Positions 16,986 through 25,305 of a DNA stretch of 64,000 nt are shown here, piece by piece. Every line of letters starts with the position of its first letter. The first letter of the stretch is position 1. The notes under the pieces were generated by a model. The model had not been told where the DNA came from. It did not search any database and saw nothing but the letters and a program-made list of their open reading frames with translations. This DNA comes from Rhabdochlamydiaceae bacterium (GTDB lineage Bacteria; Chlamydiota; Chlamydiia; Chlamydiales; Rhabdochlamydiaceae), in the NCBI GenBank assembly GCA_019745395.1, contig JAIETG010000027.1:124001-188000 (forward strand). Reading direction: 5' to 3'. Made by a program: the position numbers and the translations under genes.

Positions 16986-17072
16986 GGAAAGGTGGCTGAG
17001 TGGCCTAAGGCACGTCCCTGCTAAGGACGCGTACTCGTAAGGGTACCGTGGGTTCAAATCCCACCCTTTCCG
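16986..17072 (+). tRNA. tRNA-Ser (anticodon GCT)
   Basis: Acceptor arms GGAAAGG (16986-16992) and CCTTTCC (17065-17071) with discriminator G pair fully. The D-loop contains TGGCCTAAGG, the anticodon loop CTGCTAA carries GCT, a long variable arm (GTACTCGTAAGGGTAC) marks a class II tRNA, and the T-loop is GGTTCAAATCC. CCA is not encoded. The 87-nt length fits tRNA-Ser. Confidence 0.96.
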
Positions 17073-17119
17073 AATTTTAATGCCGCTTAAAATGAATTCT
17101 TTATTCTGGAGCTCTCATC

Positions 17120-20026
17120 GTGGCAGATCAGACAAAAGTCTTAATACCTCCCAATTCTAAAGAATCTGAAATGATGGTGCTAGGGAGCATGTTAACTAGC
17201 GTTAACAGCCTCAACGCAGCAGCAGACTCTCTAAACGCCTCGGACTTCTACCATTCAGAACACCAGATTATTTTTGACGTTTTAAAAGCAGCTTACACAA
17301 ACGATAAGCCAGCCGATGTACACCTTGTTTGCGAAGAACTTAAAAGGCAAGACAGACTGAAAGCTGTAGGCGGCGTCGCTTACGTTACATCTCTCGCCCA
17401 GTATGCTGGAACCTCCGCATTCATTGAAGAATATGCAGAAATCGTCCAAAACAAAGCCATTTTACGGCGAATGATCCATGCATCTCACGATATAGAAAGA
17501 AGCGCCGCAGCAGATCCCAGCGACGTGCATGCACTACTCGACGAAGCGCAACAAAAATTTTTCACCATTAGCCAAGCCTCCAATTCACAAGGCGGGGTGC
17601 TCGTCCGAGACCTTCTTTCTGGAGTAAAAGCCGCCGCAAAAATCCCCTTTCTCAAAGAGTTGCAACAAAGACAAGAAGAGTTTCAACTAAAAGGCCCTCA
17701 AGAGATAGCCATCACAGGCCTTCCTACTCATTTCATAGATCTAGATAAAATGATTAACGGTCTTGGCAACTCCAATTTCATCCTCTTAGCCGCAAGGCCC
17801 GCAATGGGAAAATGCGTCTCAGGCGACACACAAATTCTCAATCCTCTTACCGGCGCCTTAAACAGCATTAAAGATTTTGTTGCACAGAAAATGGATCAAA
17901 TACTGACGCTAAATAAAGACTGGACCCTTTCCACTACTTCTCCTAGCGCATTTGTTGCAGATGGTATTAAACCGACTTTTCAAGTTACAACGGCTCTTGG
18001 CAGAGAAATTGAAGCTACAGCAGTTCACCCTCTTCTCACAATTGCCGGCTGGAAACGCGTGGAGGAACTAAAAGTAGGAGATCGCATTGCAGTTCCTAGA
18101 GCCTTACCTTATTTTGGCAGCAAAAAATGGGCAGAAAGCAAACTCATAGCGCTCGCTTATTTTATAGCAGACGGATGTCTCACAAAAGCAAACCCTTCTT
18201 TTACTAATACAAACATTCAAATTGTAAAAGATTTCAAAAATGCTATCTCAGAGTTTGGTCCTGTACGCGTAAGAGAAGAAAACGACTCACATAAAGCTCC
18301 CTCCTATTACGTATCCTTAGATCGAGAACCTTTACAGGAACTCAAAACAAAATTTGCCACCGCTATCAACAGCCTCCTTACCACCAGAAAAAAACAGCTT
18401 TATCAGTTTGTAGAACATTTAGGCCTTAATAAGACAAATGTATGCGCTTGGGCAAATGCAACAGCCATGCCTGCTCTTTCCACCTGTGTCGTTTTAGAAA
18501 AAGAATTTCCAGAACTTCCCTCTTTTTCTGAAGCCACAAGAAATAACCCTGTAACCGAATGGCTAGAAAGCTTAGAGCTCATGGGAAAAAATGCTCATCA
18601 AAAAACACTCCCCAAAGACATATTTGAACTAACAAAACCCAATATATCCGTGCTCATAAATAGGCTCTTTTCTTGCGATGGCACAGCTTACGTAGCAAAC
18701 TGCGACGGACAACCCTTTCCAGTAATTGCATACGCCTCGACATCCAAGACACTAATCTATCAAATACAACATCTTTTACTGCGCTTTGGCATCCTTTCTA
18801 AAATCCGCAAAAAAAACACTACCAGCTCCGGGAAAGTTTTCCCCTCATTTGAATTAGAAATCCATGGACGAGATAACTTAACCCTTTTCTGCACAGAAAT
18901 TGGAATTTTTGGCAAAGAAGAAGCAGTTTCTAAAGTTTTAGATCACGTCCTCTCTACGTCACCTGGTTGGACAAAAGACACCATACCTCTTGAAATTTGG
19001 GATCTTATTCGAGCTAAAAAAGGGAATAGATCATGGAAATCCCTTTTCCGAACAAAAGGCCTACCCGCCCCTTCCAATCTACACGCAGGAAAAAGAGCTC
19101 CTCGCCGAGATACCTTAGCAAAACTCGCTTACGTTTTAGACGATCTAGAACTAAAACAAATCGCAGAATCCGATGTATATTGGGACAGAATTACCTCCAT
19201 TGAATCTACTGGGCAAAAAGAGGTGTTTGACCTCACCGTCGATCAAACTCACAACTTCGTAGCTGGCGATATTATCGTTCACAATACCGCTTTTGCTGTT
19301 AACATTGCCGAAAACATCTGCTTTAAATCAGGTCTTCCTGTAGGAATTTTCTCCTTGGAAATGACAAGCGAACAGCTTCTTCATAGACTTATCTGCTCTC
19401 AAGCTGAAGTCGAATCAGACAAGCTCCGCAACGGCAACTTAACAGGAGCAGAATTTCAACGCATTGTAGCCGCCGTAAGCTCTATGCAAAAATCGACTAT
19501 GATTATCGACGACCAACCAGGACTTAAAATCACAGATTTACGAGCAAGAGCTCGAAGAATGAAAGAAACTCACGGAATTCGATTCCTCGTCATCGACTAC
19601 TTGCAGCTTATTTCCGGATCTGGAGTTTCCAAATCTGCCGAAAATAGACAAAATGAAATCTCTGAAATCTCTCGAATGCTTAAAAATTTAGCAAGGGAAC
19701 TAAACGTTCCAATCGTCTGCCTATCCCAGCTTTCTCGTAAAGTGGAAGAAAGACCCGGACACCGTCCGATGATGAGCGACTTGAGGGAATCTGGATCACT
19801 TGAGCAAGATAGCGACGTTGTTGTTTTTTTACTTCGAAGAGAATACTACGATCCTTACGACAAACCAGGTCAAGCAGAAGTAATCGTCGCAAAAAACCGT
19901 CACGGCGGAGTTGGAAGCGTTTTTCTCACATTCCGCAAAGAACTTGCACAATTTGCCAATTATTCAGGCTCTTTGGATGCACAACCTCCAAACGACGAGG
20001 CTTTTTCCGCTTTTACAGCTCGTTAA
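17120..20026 (+). CDS. dnaB: Replicative DNA helicase DnaB with in-frame intein
   Basis: A 968-aa precursor. Residues 1-231 hold the N-terminal DnaB domain and linker, ending in the first part of the P-loop, AARPAMGK. An intein follows (residues 232-722), and the extein resumes with TAFAVNIAENI, restoring the Walker A motif GK(T). Further helicase motifs follow: FSLEMTSEQLLHRL, FLVIDYLQLISG (Walker B), VCLSQLSRKVEERPGHRP, LRESGSLEQDSDVV and VAKNRHGGVGSV. Without the intein the protein is 477 aa, normal for DnaB. It unwinds the fork as a hexamer. Splicing is essential here because the intein splits the ATP-binding loop. The order dnaB - mnmG - lplA-like also occurs in Chlamydia. Confidence 0.95.
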   Translation: MADQTKVLIPPNSKESEMMVLGSMLTSVNSLNAAADSLNASDFYHSEHQIIFDVLKAAYTNDKPADVHLVCEELKRQDRLKAVGGVAYVTSLAQYAGTSAFIEEYAEIVQNKAILRRMIHASHDIERSAAADPSDVHALLDEAQQKFFTISQASNSQGGVLVRDLLSGVKAAAKIPFLKELQQRQEEFQLKGPQEIAITGLPTHFIDLDKMINGLGNSNFILLAARPAMGKCVSGDTQILNPLTGALNSIKDFVAQKMDQILTLNKDWTLSTTSPSAFVADGIKPTFQVTTALGREIEATAVHPLLTIAGWKRVEELKVGDRIAVPRALPYFGSKKWAESKLIALAYFIADGCLTKANPSFTNTNIQIVKDFKNAISEFGPVRVREENDSHKAPSYYVSLDREPLQELKTKFATAINSLLTTRKKQLYQFVEHLGLNKTNVCAWANATAMPALSTCVVLEKEFPELPSFSEATRNNPVTEWLESLELMGKNAHQKTLPKDIFELTKPNISVLINRLFSCDGTAYVANCDGQPFPVIAYASTSKTLIYQIQHLLLRFGILSKIRKKNTTSSGKVFPSFELEIHGRDNLTLFCTEIGIFGKEEAVSKVLDHVLSTSPGWTKDTIPLEIWDLIRAKKGNRSWKSLFRTKGLPAPSNLHAGKRAPRRDTLAKLAYVLDDLELKQIAESDVYWDRITSIESTGQKEVFDLTVDQTHNFVAGDIIVHNTAFAVNIAENICFKSGLPVGIFSLEMTSEQLLHRLICSQAEVESDKLRNGNLTGAEFQRIVAAVSSMQKSTMIIDDQPGLKITDLRARARRMKETHGIRFLVIDYLQLISGSGVSKSAENRQNEISEISRMLKNLARELNVPIVCLSQLSRKVEERPGHRPMMSDLRESGSLEQDSDVVVFLLRREYYDPYDKPGQAEVIVAKNRHGGVGSVFLTFRKELAQFANYSGSLDAQPPNDEAFSAFTAR
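17813..19285 (+). mobile_element. DnaB intein (P-loop site) with LAGLIDADG homing endonuclease
   Basis: A 491-residue intein. It begins at Cys232 (CVSGDTQIL, block A) with TAVHPLLT as block B, and ends with VAGDIIVHN (blocks F/G, penultimate His and last Asn), followed by Thr as the +1 nucleophile. The endonuclease domain carries two LAGLIDADG-type motifs, LAYFIADG and LINRLFSCDG. Between them lies a segment with an HTH look (KNKTNVCAWANATAMPALST-like). The insertion is exactly between Lys and Thr of the Walker A motif. The splice residues look intact and the endonuclease motifs keep their acidic residues, so both activities are plausible. Confidence 0.93.
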
Positions 20027-20416
20027 ATTGCTGCAATAGCGGAAAAAAGCAAATCTCCGAGCACGCTTACAACCTCTTACCCTGCAGAATGCAGCTGTAA
20101 TACCCTCATCGAAAAATAAAAAAACCTCGATCTCTCTAAGAAAAAATAACACAGCCTCAACGTGCTTTTTCCACCACATAAGCTCAGGACTTTCCATTTA
20201 GCAGCAAGTTAACATTACTCAGATTAGCAGTTTAAGGCCCCTTAAGCTCCTACTAAATGACAGTCCATCAGAGGGGATTTTTCACTGATATCATTGCCTC
20301 CAAGAGCATTCCAATCCTCAAAAAAAATCTCGTCTTTACTTTATATTCGAATTACCCTAAAATTTCCACGAATTGCAACAACTTAAAGTTTCAATTTACC
20401 TTTAGTAAGGACACTT
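20027..20416. other. 390-bp intergenic region, no gene seen
   Basis: This lies between dnaB and the small Cox24-like gene. No open frame with a start signal or family resemblance is visible on either strand. A short palindrome (TTAAGGCCCCTTAAGC, near 20231-20246) is the only structure I notice. It probably holds the promoter for the following genes, but I cannot place it with confidence. Confidence 0.4.
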
Positions 20417-20503
20417 ATGCCATCAGTTAAAAAGAAAAGAAGAGCGAAAATTGCTCTACACAAAAGAAAGAAACGAAGAAGAAGAGACCGTCACAAAAAG
20501 TAA
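20417..20503 (+). CDS. 28-aa highly basic Cox24/mS38-like ribosome-associated protein
   Basis: The frame begins ATG CCA TCA GTT AAA AAG and encodes 28 residues, MPSVKKKRRAKIALHKRKKR followed by RRRDRHKK, then TAA. It is preceded by a TAAGGACACTT box. The SVKKKRRxKIxxHKxxKRxRxxR pattern is that of the AURKAIP1/Cox24 C-terminal domain (mS38 of mitochondrial ribosomes), known as very short proteins in several bacterial phyla including Chlamydiota. A ribosomal or rRNA-binding role is inferred from the family. It ends 9 bp before mnmG. It is easily missed by gene callers because of its size. Confidence 0.8.
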   Translation: MPSVKKKRRAKIALHKRKKRRRRDRHKK

Positions 20504-20512
20504 ACTCCTTCC

Positions 20513-22354
20513 ATGTGGATTTTCCCTGAAGAATTTGAAGTTATTGTAGTAGGAGCAGGGCATGCTGGCTGCGAAGCTAGTCATGCAGCTGCTCGCATGG
20601 GAGCTAAAACGCTTCTATTGACGATGAATTTGGACACTATCGCCAAAATGAGCTGTAACCCAGCCGTTGGCGGCACAGCCAAAGGCCATATCGTTCGAGA
20701 AATCGACGCTCTAGGAGGCATCATGGGCAAGGTAGCTGATGAAACAGCTATTCAAATGCGCATGCTCAACGCCTCCAAAGGCCCTGCCGTTTGGTCTCCA
20801 AGAGCGCAAGCAGATAAACTTGCCTACCAATCTCGCATGAAACACCGTCTAGAAAAAACGGAAAATCTCTTTATCAAACAAGGAACAATCGAAGATCTGA
20901 TTGTTCAAGACGGTCGCATTTTAGGAGTGAAAACCCTCGAAGGAATCGGCTACCACGGAAAAACAGTCGTCCTCTCTGCAGGAACTTTTATGAAGGGTAT
21001 GATCCTCATGGGAGATACTCAGTATAGCGGAGGGAGAGCTGGAGACAAACCATCTGTAGGTCTTTCGGCCTCTTTGGAATCTTTAGGTTTTTCTTTAGGA
21101 AGACTTAAAACCGGTACCCCACCCAGAATTCATAAACGCAGCATCAACTTCACCGATTTAGAAATACAAGATGGCGATCTAGGAGTCAGATTCTCTCACG
21201 ATCCAGCAGAATCTCCCAGCCTTGGCCACGTTCCTTGTCATATTACTTACACAACAGAAGAAACAAAGCGGATTGTACAAGAAAATTTACACCGTTCTGC
21301 AATGTACTCTGGAAAAATTCGCTCTGTAGGCCCCAGATACTGTCCTTCCATCGAAGATAAGATCGTGCGCTTTTTTGACAAAGAAAGACACCAGGTCTTT
21401 TTAGAACCCGAAGGAATTCAGACAGAAGAATACTACGTTAATGGCATTTCCTCTTCTCTACCCTTTGATGTGCAGCTATCTTTGATCCACTCCATCATAG
21501 GGCTTGAAAAAGCAGAAATTTTACGCCCGGCCTATGCTATAGAATACGACTATGTAAAAAGTGGCCAATTAAAACTCTCTTTGGAAACCAAGCTCATCAA
21601 AGGTCTTTTCTTCGCAGGGCAGATCAATGGAACTACAGGATATGAAGAAGCCGCAGGACAAGGTTTGATTGCGGGGATTAATGCCGCATGTCTTGTATTT
21701 GGCAAAAACCCTTTATTACTCAAACGTTCTGATGCTTATATCGGAGTGATGATTGATGAGCTCACAACGAAAGAGCTCGATGAACCCTATCGCATGTTTA
21801 CTAGCAGAGCTGAACACAGACTCATCTTAAGACAAGACAACTGCGATCTTAGACTACGACAATATGGATACGATTTAGGCCTGATCTCTGAAGAGCAATA
21901 CAGAAGATTGCAAGAGAAAAAAGAGATTATCGCAACTCAAATCCAAAAGTTTTCAACAACCTTTAAGACCGTTGAAGGCAAAACAAGTTCGCTTGCACAA
22001 CTACTTTGCCGGCCTGATTTTACATATGCCCGACTGAACACTTTATTCCCTGAGCATTTCATCGATTTTGGAGAAGAAACCACAAAGCAAATTGAACTAC
22101 AACTCAAATTCGCTGGATATATCGAAAGACAAAATCATGAAGTTTCTAAACTCAACGGCTTTGAAGAAATCGTAATTCCCGATGGAATAAACTTTCGCGA
22201 AGTTACAGGACTGTCAAATGAAGCTAAAGACAAACTCTCTAAATTAAGACCAGCCTCCTTAGGCCAAGCCTCTCGAATCTCAGGAATATCTCCTTCAGAT
22301 GTGACAGTGCTCATGATCTTTCTTAAAAAAAGACCCTCACCCTCTTGTCTTTAA
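20513..22354 (+). CDS. mnmG: tRNA uridine 5-carboxymethylaminomethyl modification enzyme MnmG
   Basis: A 613-aa protein of normal length. FAD-binding dinucleotide fold VIVVGAGHAGCEASHAAARMG at the start; MnmG signatures LGRLKTGTPPRIHKRSINF, RYCPSIEDKIVRFFDK, the LFFAGQINGTTGYEEAAGQG block, and a C-terminal helical domain with PASLGQASRISGISPSDVTVL that binds MnmE and tRNA. With MnmE it makes the cmnm5 group on wobble U34. No mnmE is in the window. It follows the 28-aa basic gene after 9 bp. Confidence 0.96.
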   Translation: MWIFPEEFEVIVVGAGHAGCEASHAAARMGAKTLLLTMNLDTIAKMSCNPAVGGTAKGHIVREIDALGGIMGKVADETAIQMRMLNASKGPAVWSPRAQADKLAYQSRMKHRLEKTENLFIKQGTIEDLIVQDGRILGVKTLEGIGYHGKTVVLSAGTFMKGMILMGDTQYSGGRAGDKPSVGLSASLESLGFSLGRLKTGTPPRIHKRSINFTDLEIQDGDLGVRFSHDPAESPSLGHVPCHITYTTEETKRIVQENLHRSAMYSGKIRSVGPRYCPSIEDKIVRFFDKERHQVFLEPEGIQTEEYYVNGISSSLPFDVQLSLIHSIIGLEKAEILRPAYAIEYDYVKSGQLKLSLETKLIKGLFFAGQINGTTGYEEAAGQGLIAGINAACLVFGKNPLLLKRSDAYIGVMIDELTTKELDEPYRMFTSRAEHRLILRQDNCDLRLRQYGYDLGLISEEQYRRLQEKKEIIATQIQKFSTTFKTVEGKTSSLAQLLCRPDFTYARLNTLFPEHFIDFGEETTKQIELQLKFAGYIERQNHEVSKLNGFEEIVIPDGINFREVTGLSNEAKDKLSKLRPASLGQASRISGISPSDVTVLMIFLKKRPSPSCL

Positions 22355-22396
22355 AATGTTTTTCCTGCATGAAGGAGGAAAAACCCCCGATCTTGC

Positions 22397-23323
22397 ATGA
22401 GCCCTCATTTACCTCTTGTTCTTTTTTTCTGTAAAAACCCTGAAAAAACTTCCTTCCTTCAAGAGACTTTAAAAGGAACCTTTTCCGTAGTTGTTGTAAA
22501 AGATACCGAGGCCGTTTTTGATTGGCTTAAAAATTCCCCCATAGAAATCTTATTCCTAGACTACCCATCAGTTTTAAAATCCTTAGAAGACGTTTGCTTT
22601 GGGGCACAAAAACTGACAAAGGGAAAAAACCTTCCCATTCTTTTAATCGCAAACTCTCTGCAAAAATCTTTCATCTTAGATTGTCTGCAAACAGGGATAA
22701 CAGATTTTTTACACGAACCATTACAAGCATCAGAAATACACGAAAGAATCACCATCTGTTTACATTCTCGGCTCATTAATAAAAAAATGAGAATTGTAAG
22801 AAATAAAATTAAACCCTCTTCTTTAGTCCCCCGCAACGTAAAAATGCTACACGAGAAAACTCTTCTTCGAGATGCAACCTTAAAGACTATTACGGCAGCT
22901 AAAAAAGGCGCTATTCCTTTAAGCGTTCTACTTATACATTTAGATAACTCCCCTAAGTTGCTAGACGATTTAGGGGCCAATGCACTGGAAGAGGTCGTTA
23001 CGTTTATTGAAAAATTTTTAAAAAGTCGACTTCGCAAATACGACACCTTTTTAATAGAAGCACCAGGACAATACCTGATCCTTCTGCCCAAAACCTCTCA
23101 AAGCGCAGCTCGAGCTATTGCGGAAGATATTTGCAAAGAAATTTCCATGACAACTATTTCCACCCAAAGCCGAGAAGCTCTAGTTACAGTATCCATAGGA
23201 ATTGTTTCTTTTGAAAAGGAACTGTCTAAATCGGGAAAAGATTTTGAACAGTTTGACCAATGCTTAGAAAAAACAAAAAAATCTTTAGTACGTGCCCAGA
23301 AAAAAGGAAATATCATTATATGA
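22397..23323 (+). CDS. Receiver-like plus degenerate GGDEF-domain protein
   Basis: A 308-aa protein. Residues 1-125 look like a response-regulator receiver: IEILFLDYPS, with D55 at the phosphoacceptor place, and ITDFLHEPLQASEIHERI resembling the KP region, but the Lys is replaced (HEP). Residues 160-308 resemble a GGDEF domain: IPLSVLLIHLDNSPKLLDDLG, a LRKYDTFLIEAPGQYLILLP core in which the GGDEF signature reads APGQY (222-226), and VTVSIGIVSF. Loss of the signature means it cannot be an active diguanylate cyclase. It may bind a nucleotide or act only as a scaffold. An ATGA overlap couples it to the next gene. An AAGGAGG box sits 19 nt upstream of the start, farther than usual. Confidence 0.68.
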   Translation: MSPHLPLVLFFCKNPEKTSFLQETLKGTFSVVVVKDTEAVFDWLKNSPIEILFLDYPSVLKSLEDVCFGAQKLTKGKNLPILLIANSLQKSFILDCLQTGITDFLHEPLQASEIHERITICLHSRLINKKMRIVRNKIKPSSLVPRNVKMLHEKTLLRDATLKTITAAKKGAIPLSVLLIHLDNSPKLLDDLGANALEEVVTFIEKFLKSRLRKYDTFLIEAPGQYLILLPKTSQSAARAIAEDICKEISMTTISTQSREALVTVSIGIVSFEKELSKSGKDFEQFDQCLEKTKKSLVRAQKKGNIII

Positions 23324-23655
23324 AGACAGTTTTTTTCCTTCTCGGTATACTTGCCTTACCTCTTTTTGGAGAAGAAAGCATAAAAGCTGCCATGGAAAGT
23401 AAAAAAAACACGTTACAAATTGATCCCGCTTTAAGAGCTCAAGACTATCAGCAAGCTTTTGAAGCTTTACGCAAAGAAAAACCTGCTCATAAAGTGTGTA
23501 TTACCCTACAAAATGGCACGATTTTTTCTCAGATCATTGAAATGCAGAGAATGGCAAATAGCACCCTTTTCCTCCTTCGCTACAATTCTCCTCAAGGCAT
23601 TAAACTCCAAATAGTGGAACTTGAATCCATTATCAATATCGGCTACTTAGAATGA
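23320..23655 (+). CDS. Small secreted protein of unknown function
   Basis: A 111-aa protein starting at an ATG that overlaps the previous stop (ATGA). Signal peptide MKTVFFLLGILALPLFGEE, then a helical stretch and a C-terminal beta-rich part (VCITLQNGTIFSQIIEMQ, LLRYNSPQGIKLQIVELESI). The C-terminal part reads like a small Sm- or SH3-like barrel around an NGT turn, which is only an impression. It overlaps the next gene by 4 bp. I do not recognise a family. Confidence 0.6.
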   Translation: MKTVFFLLGILALPLFGEESIKAAMESKKNTLQIDPALRAQDYQQAFEALRKEKPAHKVCITLQNGTIFSQIIEMQRMANSTLFLLRYNSPQGIKLQIVELESIINIGYLE

Positions 23656-24374
23656 TCGTTCATCTTATACATTTAAAAGGCATGTCCATTTTCGACCAAC
23701 TTACGATTGAAGAACAACTTCTTCGCGATGATTCTCGAAATTTTTGCATTCTTAGCGAAGGATCATCTCCAGCTATTGTCATGGGCATCTCTGGAAAGCC
23801 TGAAGAACTCATCCACATTCCCAAAGCTGAAAATTTAGGATTTCCTATTATCCAAAGATTTAGCGGGGGAGGAACTGTTGTAGTCGATGAAGACACTTTG
23901 TTTGTCACGTTGCTATTCAATAAAAATGAATGTTCGTTTCCCGGATATCCCGAACAAATTCTCAGATGGTCCGAAACTTTGTATCAAGAGGCATTACAAA
24001 TTCCCGGATTTGCTTTGAAAGAAAACGACTTTGTCATTGAAAATCTAAAATGTGGTGGCAATGCGCAGTACATTAAAAAAGAACGCTGGCTACAGCATAC
24101 TTCTTTTTTATGGAATTTTTGCCCGCAAAAAATGGAAAGTCTACTATTGCCTCGCAAAACTCCCCAATATCGAGAAGGTAGGTCTCATCTAGATTTCTTA
24201 TGTACGTTAAATGCACATCTTCCTTCCAAAAAGACCTTTTTTGAACGGATTGAGCAAAGATTAAGTAAACAATTTACCGTAATTCCTTACGATCACTTGC
24301 CACTTTCCTCTTCAGAAAGCCGAAGACAAACGAGACATGTAGAATGTTTGAGCTCTTTAGAAACAGAAGAATAA
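23652..24374 (+). CDS. Lipoate-protein ligase A-like protein
   Basis: A 240-aa protein with the BPL/LplA fold: RFSGGGTVVVDEDTLFVTLLF matches the RRxSGGGxVYHD lipoyl-AMP motif, and LKCGGNAQYI carries the conserved Lys with the GNAQ turn. The family attaches or transfers lipoate or octanoate on E2 subunits. Chlamydiae salvage lipoate from the host, and lplA-like genes next to mnmG fit that. It is translationally coupled (ATGA) to the small secreted protein upstream. Its 3' end overlaps the convergent gene at 24293 by 82 bp. The short C-terminus lacks the accessory domain of E. coli LplA. Confidence 0.82.
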   Translation: MIVHLIHLKGMSIFDQLTIEEQLLRDDSRNFCILSEGSSPAIVMGISGKPEELIHIPKAENLGFPIIQRFSGGGTVVVDEDTLFVTLLFNKNECSFPGYPEQILRWSETLYQEALQIPGFALKENDFVIENLKCGGNAQYIKKERWLQHTSFLWNFCPQKMESLLLPRKTPQYREGRSHLDFLCTLNAHLPSKKTFFERIEQRLSKQFTVIPYDHLPLSSSESRRQTRHVECLSSLETEE

Positions 24375-24763
24375 CGACGTCTACCAGATAGAACCTTTTG
24401 TAGAGCAGGATGAACTTCTCGTCCTTTTTCTACATGATGAGACTTCCACTCCAATGGTATAGACAAAGATAAAGCAGTCGCTCTTTCTGCAATCTGCCTA
24501 GAAAGCAAATACACCTCCTTCTGGTCTAAAGCCCTTACCCGCGTAAAATCATGAGATTCCTTAAGGTGGGGATCGAACGAATGGACTGTTTTCTTACACC
24601 CACGAATCATCTTTGTTAACGTCGAACAAATCTGATCCCAAGATGAATATTTTAGAAAAGGCTGAAAATCTGCTACGTGACGCTGCAATTCCTTGGGAAT
24701 TTTTTTAAGAGTCTCTGAAGACAGCTTGCTTAAATCAAAAAAGGGAGGATCACACTGTTTCAT
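24293..24763 (-). CDS. Hypothetical protein, 156 aa
   Basis: An open frame runs from 24859, but the ATG at 24763 (MKQCDPPFFDLSKLSSETLKK) begins the part with sensible composition. It is mostly helical with a basic C-terminus. No motif or family is recognised. It overlaps the convergent lipoate-ligase-like gene by 82 bp at its 3' end, unusual enough to leave some doubt about the exact end or about whether the gene is real. Confidence 0.5.
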   Translation of the reverse strand: MKQCDPPFFDLSKLSSETLKKIPKELQRHVADFQPFLKYSSWDQICSTLTKMIRGCKKTVHSFDPHLKESHDFTRVRALDQKEVYLLSRQIAERATALSLSIPLEWKSHHVEKGREVHPALQKVLSGRRRYSSVSKELKHSTCLVCLRLSEEESGK

Positions 24764-25201
24764 AAAAGTGCCGCCAAAAATTCTAGTTGGCTGCATAGGA
24801 TAGGGACAACTTACAATATTAAGCAATCTTAATATATAAAGAAAATGCAAAGAAACCATAAAGGTCTAAGCGAGAATAGAAAAAAGAAAATCCGTCGTAA
24901 GGGGACAAGCGTCAGCCGCATTAACCCAGCGTTAAGGTGGAACCGCTTCCTGAAAGAAAGTATGGAATCTAAGGCATAAGCAGTAGATTCGCCTTTAGTT
25001 TCAGCGTCACAGTCCCTTAAAGAATAAATACGTTAAAGAGCATATAAGACTGCTCGGAAACCCCAAACGACAGAAGACGTATCATAACCCAACTCTATTG
25101 AAAAATCCAGCAAATCCACAATCTCATCGTTTTATGTACTTATGCAACTGCAGCTTAATAGGTTGCAAAACTTCGCCAACCTTACTAATTCAATCAATTA
25201 G
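24764..25201. other. Non-coding region with possible structured RNA, unidentified
   Basis: About 440 bp without a convincing gene. Positions 24899-25019 contain paired segments: AAGGGGAC near 24899 against GTCCCTT near 25013, GCGTCAG near 24910 against CAGCGTCAC near 25003, and GAATCT near 24966 against AGATTC near 24986. The content is less AT-rich than its flanks. It does not match the consensus elements I know for RNase P RNA, SRP RNA or tmRNA. Confidence 0.3.
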
Positions 25202-25231
25202 TTGACTATATAATAAAATTTATATTATAAT
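25202..25231 (+). promoter_or_regulatory. Near-consensus promoter for the 545-aa gene
   Basis: TTGACT (25202-25207), 18-bp AT-only spacer, TATAAT (25226-25231), about 75 bp upstream of the ATG at 25306. Confidence 0.6.
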
Positions 25232-25305
25232 AATTAATCAAACAAACTATAACACATTAAATTCGGCAAAAACCAATTCACGCCTTCACTTATTAAAGGA
25301 GATTT

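Noticed and set aside
19770-19810. Second intein site in DnaB (RESG-S site)
   Set aside because: The LRESGSLEQDSD motif is continuous, so that known site is empty here.
24900-25090. tmRNA on the minus strand (a GCT GAA ACT AAA stretch looks like a tag start)
   Set aside because: No GGTTTCGAC 5' element in good form, no TTCGATTCC-type T-loop, no tag stop codon in a sensible place, and no tRNA-like ends.
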